Of a stretch of 64,000 nucleotides of DNA, positions 13,001 to 24,454 are shown in pieces. A program made the position numbers and the translations under genes. Source of the stretch: Odontesthes bonariensis. Lineage: Eukaryota > Chordata > Actinopteri > Atheriniformes > Atherinopsidae. Within the stretch, counting starts at the first letter, position 1. Each line of letters opens with the position of its first letter. The DNA lies in assembly GCF_027942865.1 (NCBI RefSeq), contig NC_134528.1:12602086-12666085 (forward strand), given 5' to 3'. The notes under the pieces were generated by a model. That model was given only the letters and a program-made list of their open reading frames with translations. It ran no database searches and was not told the origin of the DNA.

Positions 13001-16000
13001 TGCCTCCCCGAGCCTCGAGCACCCTCGCCACCCAGCTCCCCAGACTCCACTCCAGAACTGGAGCGCCGTGGCGGACAGGGTGGTCTCGCCCGTTGTCGCT
13101 CACAGCCGTGCGTCCTTAATGACAAGAAGATTGGTGTGAAGCGAAGGAGACCAGCTGACACGCACAAACAGAGGCCTTCACTGGATCTGGCAAAGATGAC
13201 CCAGGTTGGTGTTTAATGTGTCACTTTGTAAAACAGATCACAAAGTAAGAAAGTATTTCCCATTTTACATAGTTTGACGTTCAAAATACAGTCTGTTAAT
13301 ACAGTATGGTTAAATATACACCTGAGTCTTCGTATTCTTTTATCAAAAGCTTTTTCCAGTGACATAATGTGGGGCATTTATCTCTTGGTTGAACTCACCA
13401 CAGCTGCCTTTTGTGCTTCACATGATTGCTGTCCAGGAAATGGCCATTACAGCTGGAGGCTCTGCTAGGTCCATCAGTCGCTGTAACATTTGCTTGTTTC
13501 ACTCTGTTGTTGGGGCAATTTTCGCCTTTCATGTTGGGTAAACAAACACTTCCAGTAAAGGTCACGTCATTGTGTCCATTCTCCCTTCAGCACACCTCAG
13601 AGGGTTTCTGCAGGCATTGTCATTAAAAGCAATCGTTCATTCGTGCAAGCCTGCTCAGGGTCACATTCCATTATGTGGGTGTGTGTTTGCACTCGGAGAG
13701 AAGGAAGAAAAGTATGTTCTTTTTAAATGCGTTGCCTGGGAAAGATTGTTTGATTAAAGCAGAACCTCAGAAAGTGGTCAGTGTTTCAAATGAGAGTGCA
13801 TTCATGATATAAATGATCTGAAGTTGACCATGTTTCGGCAGACAATCGTTTTTTATCTGCACATCCTGGCAGGCGTTTGCCACTTTGCCCCACAGTCCCA
13901 CAGACACACATGCGCTGCCTGGATCATAAACACAGAGCTGGACTTGGTCCCTCTGAGAAAGTCACTCAGAGTTCAGCAGTGTCTTAACAACAGCGCTGCT
14001 GTGACAGGACAAGCAGACGCCACACAGGCTTCAAACAGAGACGAGGTCAGGGTGGAGAAAACAGCCTTAGGCAAGGCAACCAACAATATTTTCACAGCGC
14101 AGTGTCAGGGTGCCGAGTGTGTTAGCAGTGGGTCTTTCCTGCTGTGCATGTATTGTTCAATGTTTTTCTATTAGGAAGGACATTGGCTTTCAGCAGAGGT
14201 AGAAAGAATAAAGCCTGTTTTAATTCTTCTTCTCTTCCTTTTTTTTCAGACTTCCCTAATAATAACGTCAATTATGAACATGAATATAAAACCATTGAAC
14301 GAAATATATTATTGATAATAATTTGGGGGGCCGGGAGACTAATTGTCAGAAGTATGAGATGGCTAGCTTTATGATATAAAAGCTGTTCTCTTGAGATGAT
14401 AGGGTAAACTTGCTTTCCACTGAGTTGCCCCCTTTTTTCAAGATTGAAAGTCACCTTACTATTCACAGATTGGTTACAGTGCTGAGTGGGTCTCTGAAGT
14501 GTCCTCTCATCCGCGCGCCATATCGGTGTAATTTACTCGGAGAAACCGCTATCCCGTGCACGGCTCACTGTGGTGCTGTGAATGTCAGGAAGTGGAGCAG
14601 TTGTAGCAGAGCTTATAGATTGTCGCAAAGGAGGGAAGGTGGGGGGTGTTGGATAAAGAGATATTGATTTTTGTAGATTCAGCTCAGTGGGTGGATTGCT
14701 GCCACAACCGGGCCTTGTGAGCTATTGATCAGATTTTATAGATGGAGTGTCAAGGTCAGTATGGATGAGGAGTCCTTCTGCTCGGTCGCAGACATGGCAG
14801 GCGGCACCGACTGTATTTATGACCATCATTGTAATGTTGGGCAGTAATTTGTGTCAGACACGCTGTCAAAGAGGCTTTTCTCAGCCCGTAAGTCTTTCTC
14901 TGTCAACCAACTCCTCTCTTGTGAGTTAGAGCTGCACTTTGTTTAGTTAATACTGATGCCGCTGCTCTGCTATAGCCCAGACCACTAATGCCCTTATCAG
15001 TTTGGTCCCATGGTCGGGGGGGGGGGGGGCAGAAGTCTAACTGCGGAGACCGAAGTGCTAATGCTGAAGGCAGCATTGTGACACTTGCCTGCTGCTGACA
15101 AATGTCCCCGCTTGACCAGAGCCAAGAAAAACAGTAGGGCTCCCTTTGATCTATAGCTACCCAGTGCAAAGACTGTTCCCACCGCTGTTCCGCGAGACAT
15201 GGATCGTAACTTCCTAGTTTTACCTTCCTTCTACTCCACCCATTGACATAGTTCTGACCACTTTGGTCTCTGTTGTCGCTCTTCTATAGATCGATGAATT
15301 TAGCTTCGAATAGTAGTTAAAATCTTTAGTGAACCAAACAAAGAATCAATCGAAAGCGCCGATTTAGAGTCTCTGTCTCGTAGATGAAGGCTGAATTCCT
15401 GCAGCTTCTTAGTCATGCTGGCAGTTCAGCAGTGTTGAAGGGCTGTTTCTTTACATTTTTACACTCCCTGACTCAGCATTTATCAGCCCGTTAAGACCCT
15501 AAGTTGTTTGAACACATTCTTCTAATACCACAGGGATTTCTGAAAAAACTTGACAGAATTGTCACATTTCTCTTAATAACTCAATTCCGAGTCTGAAGAG
15601 GAGCTTAAACCTTTAACTTTCATTGTAAATTGCTTTTGCCCTTATTTTCCTTCAGCGTCTTTTAAAAAGAAATAATGAGCCGCTGACATAACTACACAGT
15701 TTCAACTTCTCTCTCTCTCACTTTTCAGCTGTTTATGACATTTTTGTTATATTTCCAATAATTGTACTTTCTTGGGTCGCGCAGATGCCTGCAGAGACAG
15801 ACCTGGTAGTATATGTAGTTCTTCAAACGCAGAGTTGCACGACTGGCTGAAATTACACCAAAGTGCCATGAGCGCCAGCCATGGAGACACCAATTTTGGT
15901 ATGCGCAGCTGTTTTCTAGGGGAAGAACAGCGAGCATAGACCTAAATTTAGCCCAATAAGACTTAACACCCTGTGCCTTGAAAACAGTTGTATTAAGTGC

Positions 16001-17696
16001 ACATCATGCACGAAAGGGAAAAGCACCCAAACATCCCTGCAGAACTGAAACAGATGTGCACACATTTTGTAGGTATCCTAACTTCTGCTCATCAAAATGA
16101 CAAATGTAACATTTTCTTTCTACTTAAGAAAGTCTTTATTGATATTGCCTTAAATGCCAAACTACACCTTTTCCCCATTTCAGATATTTATTGCTGTGCA
16201 CCCCCCACTGCCTGTCTAACTTGCTCACCTGGTTGCTGCTGCTCACCCTTGAATCATTCATGGGGGGGGGGGGTCTTTTAAACAGAGCTGACATTTAATT
16301 TGTCTATAGACCAAATTTTTTATGGCGACTAACTACTAATTGTTGTTATAAATCTGTCGTGCAGAAATGACAAACATCTGTTGGTTCCATCTTCTCCAAG
16401 GTGAGGATTCCCTAACCTTGTCAGTACCTCATGACTATAAACTGGTCATAAACCGGTCATAAGTGCTTTTGGGCACTTGTGATCTTGAAACCTGAGATGT
16501 ACTTTAAGTTGTTCGTATTTTCTACAGTCTTGTAAAATCCACTTTAATCTATTGATTAGTTGCAGACACAGTTCTTAAACTTGGCTGTGAGCTGCATCTC
16601 TAACAGTCCCATGCCTGTTAAGTATTGCATAAGCTCACAAATGACGGGAGGTTTCACAGAGGCCCTATTCTCTCGCGTCCCTCCGGCCCAACTCTGTGAG
16701 GCATGAGGCAGCTGTCCTGCCTTCTCTACATTAGCTCCACAGATTGGATAAGCCTCAGTCGTAAAGCTCCTCATTCCAGCTCGCACAGCTGTCACAGGAC
16801 TTGCCTGCAGCAGCATTGGCACATGTGTGTTTGCCTAAAGACGTTTCTGGGTTTCCCAGATGTATGTGTGCATTGTTGAGGGCCAGAGAAAGGCCAGCAG
16901 AGTGAAAAGGCCAACATGAGTGATGTGTGCCCTCTGGGTATGTGGCCACTTGCTGCCTGGGTTCCCGTTGGACCTCAGATCAGAGTCTTGCAGCCTCACT
17001 CCTCCTCCTCCAGAATGAATGCATCCTTAATTTATACGTCTGTTGCATTTTTCTAATATTATGCCCAGTGTCCAGTACTGACTTCGCTCACCCACTTACT
17101 GTATGAGTACAGAACAGGGATTGTTTTCCTATGATGGCTGTATGACTTTAGTTATGTCTGGGTAGCAGTCAAAGCTGAAGGAAATATTTTTGATTTCTTT
17201 ATCAAATATGCTCTCACCATGGAGACTCTGAACTTAAGCTTTTACGTGGCCGTTTAAGTGTTTTCTTAACGGCATGAATTTTGTACCTTTTTTTTTTTAA
17301 AGACAATAAAGCGCTGATCTGCTGTCTTCACAGAAACTTCGGAATTTCCACAGCCTCAGCTGCCCTGGAATCACAGGCGAAGACATCTGCGTGTCGAGCC
17401 AGGCCCTCACCACTCTCAGGTGCACCACTTACTTCGACACTGACGACTCGTCTGCAAACGAACACAGTTTGGAGGACGTTCAGCCTCGGCCCAAAGAGGA
17501 CGACCTCACCAGGAACGAGTCTTCAAACGCCACCACGGAGGAGGCGGACTGGAACTCCACAGACTGTGGCGACGTGACGCCAGGAATGACCAACGGGAAG
17601 GACAGCGAGCCTCTGTGGGTGGGGCTGTGTAGCATGAGGAGGGACGTGTATCAGCTTGGAGGTGAGCTCGACATTGAGCAAATAGAGAGAAACTGA
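10015..17696 (+). CDS. fam53b: FAM53B (simplet) family protein, four coding exons
   Basis: Joining 10015-10092, 10865-10919, 12441-13204 and 17334-17696 gives a 419-residue protein, close to the usual vertebrate FAM53B length of about 420. FAM53B is a nuclear protein reported to promote beta-catenin nuclear localisation and Wnt signalling, and simplet is its fish name. Visible family features are the N-terminal KKTLEKKGADDVTS region, a central TSRWREVG...GTSLESLWDVLPEVH block, Ser/Pro-rich middle sequence, a basic nuclear-localisation-like KKIGVKRRR at residues 273-281, the KLRNFHSLSCPGI block and the C-terminal ELDIEQIE motif. All junctions are GT-AG and keep frame. The start at 10015 has a CCATGG context and is the only ATG that gives the conserved N terminus. 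The gene is convergent with lhpp. Confidence 0.93.
10093..10864 (+). other. fam53b intron (772 bp)
   Basis: The intron begins GTGAGA and ends TATCACCACAG. Nothing but short meaningless open frames is seen inside. Confidence 0.8.
10865..10919 (+). CDS. fam53b: fam53b coding exon 2 (residues 27-45, split codon)
   Basis: This 55-nt exon encodes FQAQTMSQGAALFSCGLM plus the first base of a Glu codon. It is bounded by CACCACAG before and GTAAGC after. The split codon is completed by AG at 12441-12442. Confidence 0.88.
10920..12440 (+). other. fam53b intron (1.5 kb)
   Basis: Bounded by GTAAGC and TTTGATGCAG. No recognisable exon or repeat was found within it. Confidence 0.8.
12441..13204 (+). CDS. 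fam53b: fam53b main coding exon (residues 45-299)
   Basis: This 764-nt exon encodes the bulk of the protein. It carries the TSRWREVGHSCAM and SLESLWDVLPEVHRSSAHWD blocks, then Ser-rich stretches (RSSSFSLP, PSPPSSPDSTPELE) and the basic KKIGVKRRR segment. It ends KMTQ in phase 0 before the GTTGGT donor. GC content is higher than in the flanking introns. Overlapping open frames of up to 150 codons in other phases are shadows of this exon. Confidence 0.94.
13205..17333 (+). other. fam53b last intron (4.1 kb)
   Basis: Starts GTTGGT and ends CTGTCTTCACAG. It contains a 14-base G run at about 15016-15029 and another at about 16262-16273. No exon was found on either strand. Confidence 0.75.
17334..17696 (+). 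CDS. fam53b: fam53b last coding exon (residues 300-419)
   Basis: It begins KLRNFHSLSCPGITGED directly after the acceptor and ends with ELDIEQIERN and a TGA stop. An acidic Ser/Thr-rich stretch (residues about 325-365) lies between. The terminal DIEQIE motif is characteristic of FAM53B. An overlapping frame from 17281 is a shadow. Confidence 0.92.
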   Translation, partial: KLRNFHSLSCPGITGEDICVSSQALTTLRCTTYFDTDDSSANEHSLEDVQPRPKEDDLTRNESSNATTEEADWNSTDCGDVTPGMTNGKDSEPLWVGLCSMRRDVYQLGGELDIEQIERN

Positions 17697-18490
17697 TCTG
17701 AGGTGCTCTCCTCCTGAGAGGGGAGGCTCATTCAGAGGACTGGAAGTTTATCACCAGGTGGTACAATAAACAGTACCGATAGTCTTAAGGACGGACAAAA
17801 TGGAACGCTAATGCAGCGAGCGTCCCAGCACTTGTGTTTTTGTTTTTTTTTCCCGGAGGAGAGACTGAACAGAAGCTTTGTGTGTTAAATGCCCATGTTT
17901 GGGGACTCTGTGTAGTCAGAAGTGAACCCCCGCCCCCCCCAACACACTGTTTGGTTTTTCAACTGTGTCTCAGGAGAAAAAGGAAGTCAGGGAAGACAGA
18001 TCGGAGTGAAAATACAGCTTAAGTTTTAAAAAAATTCTATGTTATTGTTGAGTCAGAGCTGTGTTTTTTTTTTCTTTTCTAACATTTCTTTTTAACCCTG
18101 ATTAGCCTAATTGTGCTTTGTTTGGAGAGAATTCACAGCAGGTTTGTATAAATTCTCTACACTAGAAAAAGTGTCTTTTTCTCTGACGTTCTTCACTAGC
18201 ACATAGGTACATGATGGAGAGAAATGGACACCACTTCAAAAGCTACTGTTAGTAAGTCCCTGTTCACTCTAACACAGCAACAAGCTGCACGCACAACACC
18301 TATAAAGTGTACTGAAGAGCTTAACATTTCACTCGGTAATTCAGGCTTAACTCGGAGATAAGTGCTCCTGAATGTCTGAAAGAAGCTTTGAAATGCTAAT
18401 AGCGTTAATATTCTTTCTTTTTACTATTTGTAACAACAAAGTTATGTAAAACGTGCATAATTTCTATACAAATAAACAGTTTTTAAAGGT
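17697..18490 (+). other. fam53b: fam53b 3' UTR
   Basis: Sequence after the stop is AT-rich with long T runs. AATAAA hexamers occur at 17765-17770 and 18471-18476. The second, with a GT-rich stretch following (GGTGCCATTTGTGATC), is the more likely end of the transcript; the first could give a short 3' UTR. Confidence 0.55.
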
Positions 18491-19301
18491 GCCATTTGTG
18501 ATCACATTATTTAAATCTCCTCAATGATAAAATCACGGATGTCAGCTCTGGTCTATGTCATGTGCATTCAAGCAGAGCAGAGCAAATTTTGAACGCAGCT
18601 GAATTGGTTAGTAAGACTAATAAAAGATGCGAGTGGGAGAGAATAAATTCTCCAGCTGGCCTAAATTCCCATGACTAGCATAAGGTTTGAAATGCTGTTT
18701 GAACACAATTTATAGGGAAAGAATTTTGGTGCGAAGAGTTGTGGTTGAATGTGATTTGGCATACTGAGACTTACAGGTTTAGTTTTAAAGTGTCTGTTTT
18801 GAATTTGTATTTCATGCAACTTTATCTAAAAAAAAACAAAAAAAACAATCTATAATCGGTCCGACAATTTGGCGTAAATTGATTTGATCAATTTTATTTT
18901 ATTGCCTATGAAACTTTCGCATTGAATGTACTTTTACCGAATATGAAAGACTAACAGAGCACAATCATTAACAGCAATGACATTGTCGGCGATGTCTTTA
19001 ATGCAACAGTGAGGGCTGACCCAATTAGGATGCGGAAAAAGCTAATCCTAGCAGTAGTAGTGGTACTACTGATGGGCCTATGTTTGTGTGCTGAAGCGAG
19101 GGGAGGACGCTGGGCAGGGGTGGGAAGTCCGGTCCCTTTTCTTTATGTTTTTTTTTTTTCTATGCTGGGTGGTGGAGTGGTGGAGCTGAGCGACGGTTCA
19201 CCCCAGAGACCTCCCTCCCCGCTTTCAGAAACAAAAGGGGCTTTTTCTCTGAGGAGCACGGTGACGTGGGAGGCGGCTGTGAATGTGGGCCATGTGTCAG
19301 G

Positions 19302-19335
<34 letters not shown>

Positions 19336-22300
19336 CTCCGTTTGTCTGCTTGCCGTCCCCTGCTCCTGTGCTTGTGCAGACCTCGAGAGTTTATACTGTT
19401 GTCAACTTTCTTTGATTCATGGCTCCATTGTGATTGCATTCCCTCTCTGCATGTTCACACTAGGAGATGCTTGACATTCTTTGAAAGTGTAAGGTGCAAC
19501 TGAGAGTCACTCACTAAAGACCAGCTGAGAAATTTGTAGATTGCTTGACATGCTATTCTCCAGGCTCGTATACCACACAGAGCAGATCTGTGGGGACTTA
19601 AGTCGCCTGCAAGTCCAGAGCATACTCCAGTAATGGATTATCATGCTGTCCCATGAGAATCTTTATGTTCACACAGTGAGGTCATATTCACGCCGTCAGC
19701 CGCCTGCATGTGGTATGTGCAAGCCGCTCGCTGGTTAAGACCTGTGCGTGCACTGAGTCACGAAGGAAATGGGTAAACAAAGCCCTTGGTAAATGTGCCG
19801 TGCAGCAGACTGACACACCGAGAGCCCCCGGCCTTTAATCAGCAAAGTGACAGAAGAGAAAGGAGCCTGTGTTCTGAAAGAAGATGGACATACAACAGGA
19901 GGGGTGCGCCATGCCAATGCTGAGCATTACACTCGCTCACAACCCCCACAAGCACTGACACAACAGGGTGCTGGTCACTTTTGAAGTGTCATCGGAGGTT
20001 TTTCACGGTCTGCTCTAACAATGATTCACATCGTAGCACATGCTTAAGCCCTTTCGGCTACAAATGTCCCACAATTCTGTGACAGGTGTATTTGGTGCTC
20101 ACTGTTTACTTTCCTGTGATGATGAGATTACCATTATGGTTTTTGCTCCAAATGTGCACAAAAAAATCCGTATTTAAGGAGCTGGAAAATCTTAACTGTA
20201 GGCAGCAGTTCTTGGGTTCTGTGCATACCCCGGCTTGGCAGCCAGAATGTGGTCTCTGTGAAAGGCAATTTAGCAGTGCCACCAAGCATCTAAACATTAC
20301 CAGTTGAGCAAGTGAAACTTATTTTCTTTTCCAACGTAATTAGGAAGCACAAACTTATGTCTGACAACTCAAACCTCTGAACCACATGGTTTTTTTCTTG
20401 TGTATATGAACTTGTCAAGTTTTTTTTTTTTTTTTGTTTTGTTTTTGTTTTTTTTCCAATTCATTCAAGACCATGGATTGTGTCTGGTTTGTCACAGGTT
20501 CAATCAATGTTGTATCTGAACAACATAAGAAAAAGCAACTGGACACCCTCACAAAAAGGAGCCCCAGCAGACAGACTGTTATAAAATCGAAGTCAGCTGT
20601 AAGCCTTCAGACCTTTTGAACACCAGGACATTTAGTTTACACTATATGGTAACATACGACCACCATTTTGCCGAGATAATACATACGCACACTCTCTGTA
20701 ATGGCATCATGGGAACATGCTTTGTGTCTGCAGGGCCAAGCCACAGCGAGGCCTTAGTGGGCAGTTGTGAAGGGGTCGTGTCCCTGGAGGGGCCTATGAC
20801 GACTGTGGCCACATTAGCAGAGTACAGACTGCTCTGTGTTTGAACTGAAACACTTCTCAGATTGCTTATAGACTGTCAGGAGGGGGAAGGGGTGAAGTTT
20901 GGAGAAGCAAGGAGAGGGAGGAAATTTGGGCTCTGGCTCCAAGTCCAATGACTTTTGAAGTTTTAAAGCCGTCCCACACCACAGAGAGCCCACGAGGGAA
21001 GGAAAGTGATGAAATGTGGGGAAACCATGTGGCTTGGCGAGCAAGAGGCCTCTTCGTATGGACCAGCGCCCCACACACAGAAGGGAGGGGACAAATAACT
21101 GGCTGCTGTAAAAACAAGTGCATGTTTCCATGGATAATGGTGCATTGAGTGCTGCAGGTGTGTGGCGTTGTCTGGTCAGCTGACCCGCCGTTTCCTGTCA
21201 AACAGGAAGACCCAAATGAGAGGAGATGAAAGTTCAAGGTTGCACACAGCTGGCAGTTGTTAAGGTGGGTAAATGCAGGTGTGTTACAAGAGCAGCAGTG
21301 TGCATGCTGTGAAAGAAGAGCCTAACCCAAACACATGACATACAAACATGTATGAATGTTGGCCCAGAGACGTGCTGCAGCAGTGAGTGCAGAGAACACT
21401 GCAAAGATGTTTCCCTGATATGATCTCAGAGGCCTCATTTCTGAAAAATCTGAAAATTGAAAAAAAAAATGTAATTTCATAATCATTCAAATGAATTAAA
21501 CTTAAAAATGTTGTCAGTTTAATTAATAAAAACAAATCTGAACTTTCTCATAAATACTGCTTATAAATCCAAACTTAGGGCTGACGATTCCTCTGGGAAA
21601 TGTTAGCCACTCAGCGCTGGTGACTGAGCTTTAAGAACAGAGCCAACTTTTTATTTTGGTCCCAGCAGACTTAAAACTTTAAGGCTTTGCCTCCTTGAGG
21701 TGTTGATCGACTTAAGACCAGATGACATCATCAGCTTAATGGTTGTAGAAGGAGAAGAGGGAAAGTAGGGTGGGGATACTCTTGTGGACAGTCATAATCA
21801 TACTTAAGAATGACTACAGAAGCAGATGCACATCTAACTAAACTATGTATGTGAATCAAGTGGAAATATTATGTAGAACATTTGCGAGTAACAAACAGAA
21901 AAAGCTTGTGAAATGATGGGGAGTTCACATCTTTACTTTTCTGCATTTCTACACCTTTAAAACATCTGGAAAAAGGAGGTGAATGCCAGAGACAATCCAA
22001 GAGCCCAATGTGCCAGTGTGTGAATGTTAGTTTTGCAGATGTTTTTTTTTTTTCTTCTTGTGTAAAAAAAAAAAAAAAATCTAATAGAAGTAAGTACAAG
22101 TACACAAACCAGCTTTGTTGTACTCTGTGACTGAAGCAGAGCCTGCGGCTGAGATATTTTGTGTTTTTTGTGTGCTACAGTTTACATGTATCTTCACTGG
22201 AGAGAAGCAACAACCTGAAAACAAGCATGCAAACTCCACTGCAGTGCACAAGAATAAGGTTAACTCCAGTCAAATCATGCAACATAACTGAGCGAACACA

Positions 22301-23664
22301 ACTTAGACCAGAAAAGTACAAAGGTGACATGCTGATGTACTTGCACAAATCACCTTCAACCACAGCTTCAGTTGCTCAAGGATTTCAGTCTGTCAATATG
22401 TCCCGTGGCAGTGAGATCATACATGTCGAGACACGTCTCGCGAAAATGAGGTCATCAATTATCTGAAAGGTAATCTTGCTCCACAGCCTGGGGTGAAAGT
22501 GAAAGAATCAATGTGCTTCACTCAAGGAGGAACACACCGTCTACCTCCAGTGGCAGCCTGCACTGGTAAAATGTTGCTAATTTGTAACTTTTGTGAGATC
22601 AGGACATGACCTCAGGCAGGCCCGAGAGGTGTGGTTAACAACAAGCTTTGGGTCATGCGTTTGTTTGCATTTAAAGCCAATTGATGATAAGCTTGCCAAG
22701 AGGAGGTGTTTAAAAACCGTGTCCTAGATCCCACAGATACTGCACTTTCATAAACTGGGGGGGAGAACCCAGTTAAAGCCAAGTGAATTCATTTGAGAGC
22801 AGTCAAATACATGTTTAATAGCTCCATACTAGGCCAACAGGCAGTAACATAATGGATAAAACACAAAGTCAAACAATGTGTAGGCTGTTAGAAAACTGAG
22901 AACCAGCTGCTAGTACTTTGCTGTGTACATTAATATTTATTTCCGAATCAGATATAGAAGTGGTACAACCAGCTAAGACAGTGTTTCATAATACTATAGC
23001 ATTTCATTACCTCTAATTGCCCAATAACAGTCAGACTTGTGTGTCAGCTCATGGTGAAATGAACCAGAAAGACCTCAATGAATCACTTGGCAGTGGGCTT
23101 TTGTTCTTGTTGAATGTATTTGGTACGCTGAAACCTTGGGGCAGCAATTGAGAATCATTCGTTTTACGCCCCACTTCCAAAGGCCTCGATGATCCAGCTG
23201 GCACACTGAAGCCCAATAACCAATTTTCTTCCCTCATCATTTTATCCAACCTCACCATACAGATCAAGTTTGATGGCCAATTTCTGTGGCCTTTCACAAT
23301 GTAACTATGGGCAATCCCCAGTAGAGATGGCTTAAAGTCAAGTAAATAAAGATAAGCAGTTGTAGATTTGTGATTCTTCACTCTGATGATAGAAGAGTTC
23401 CCTTCATTTTTGTTTACAGAGGAGGAAACATGAGCTCAAGCGCCAGCATTATTCATCACCTTCAGCACAGTTCTGCATTCATCGTCTCTCAGAGCAGCTC
23501 ACTTCCCATTTCCAGAGATCTGTTATTGTAAAACAAAAGCTGCTCCGATATGAATTCCAGTTTAAACCAGACCCATTGGCTAAACTTTCGCCAGTGCTTT
23601 AAGATGTTGAGCCCTTCTGTGACAATGACTAAGACAAATTCAGGAAAATAAACATCTTCACGCA
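18491..23664. other. fam53b/lhpp convergent intergenic spacer
   Basis: No recognisable gene. It contains a (CTG)9 run at 19303-19329, long T runs near 20420 and A/T runs near 22040-22080. The 164-codon frame at 19009-19503 is GC-skewed low-complexity sequence across the CTG repeat and resembles no known protein. Confidence 0.5.
19303..19329. repeat. (CTG)9 trinucleotide repeat
   Basis: Nine tandem CTG units are followed by an imperfect GTG-CTG-CTC. The repeat lies in non-coding sequence downstream of fam53b. Confidence 0.9.
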
Positions 23665-24357
23665 GACTACAGTATTAAAGTAGCTTTATTTATAATAAAA
23701 GTCCAGTATCTGTGTGAATGAGTAATTCGTGCCACTGTTTAAAGGTTGTGCTTTCTTTGCATTTCATACACGTAAAACCGCTAACTTACAGTCCTTATGA
23801 ATATATGCTAAACTACAGCACAACTACTTTTGTGCACAACTGTGCACATGCAGCCTGAAACTGCGTGTACAGCAGCTTGTCAAAGAATCTGCGTGTGTAA
23901 CACCAGCAGAGAGTCTTAACACACACAGCATTACTTTCCCCTTCTAACTGTCAATCGGCAGCTGGTTACAGGCGCATTCATGTCAGTTTGAGGTATCTTA
24001 TCTATGCCAATCATGTACCAACTAATGCACAGTGCAGCTCTGAAGCATTCTCAACTGTCTCTTAGGGAGACGAATAATAGTTGTTGAATTTTAGTGGAGT
24101 TAGTAGAGCAGCAGATGGCTGAGTCTTTCCTGTGTTTGACAGCACACAGAGTTGTGATAGTTTACACAGGATATACAGTATATGGATAGTATTGTTAATT
24201 CTTGGACTGTTATGACATTTTTGTTGAACACAGAGCACCTTTCCCATCAGAAACAACACTTTTATAAGTTATATGTTAGTAGTACTGGGTGACACAGAGC
24301 CTACATCACTCGGCCACTGCGAGTGGAGAGTACTCAGGGATGTCTACTGTCTTGTAT
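23665..24357 (-). other. lhpp: lhpp 3' UTR with polyadenylation signal
   Basis: On the minus strand an AATAAA (TTTATT on the plus strand at 23685-23690) lies about 670 nt past the lhpp stop codon. It is the most plausible 3' end. Its position, with fam53b ending near 18490, leaves the two genes tail to tail. Confidence 0.5.
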
Positions 24358-24454
24358 TCAGTGCCTCCTCTGGCTGAGGATCATATCCACAGCCTGGGCT
24401 AGGTTGTCCACAGTGCCATCAGCTGTCACGGTTGGGTGCCTCTCATCGCTGGGC
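24358..24454 (-). CDS. lhpp: lhpp coding exon 7 (C terminus)
   Basis: Encodes [19 protein letters not shown] and then [13 protein letters not shown] and a TGA stop. It follows a TTTTCCTGAAG acceptor. The PSDE and ADGxVDNLAxAVD segments are diagnostic of LHPP. Confidence 0.92.

Noticed and set aside
12612..13119. Open frames of 60-150 codons in other phases over the main fam53b exon
   Set aside because: Shadow frames of a GC-rich real exon whose own frame carries all conserved FAM53B blocks.
19009..19503. 164-codon open frame
   Set aside because: It spans the (CTG)9 repeat and G/T-rich DNA, giving poly-Leu; no splice context or recognisable domain.
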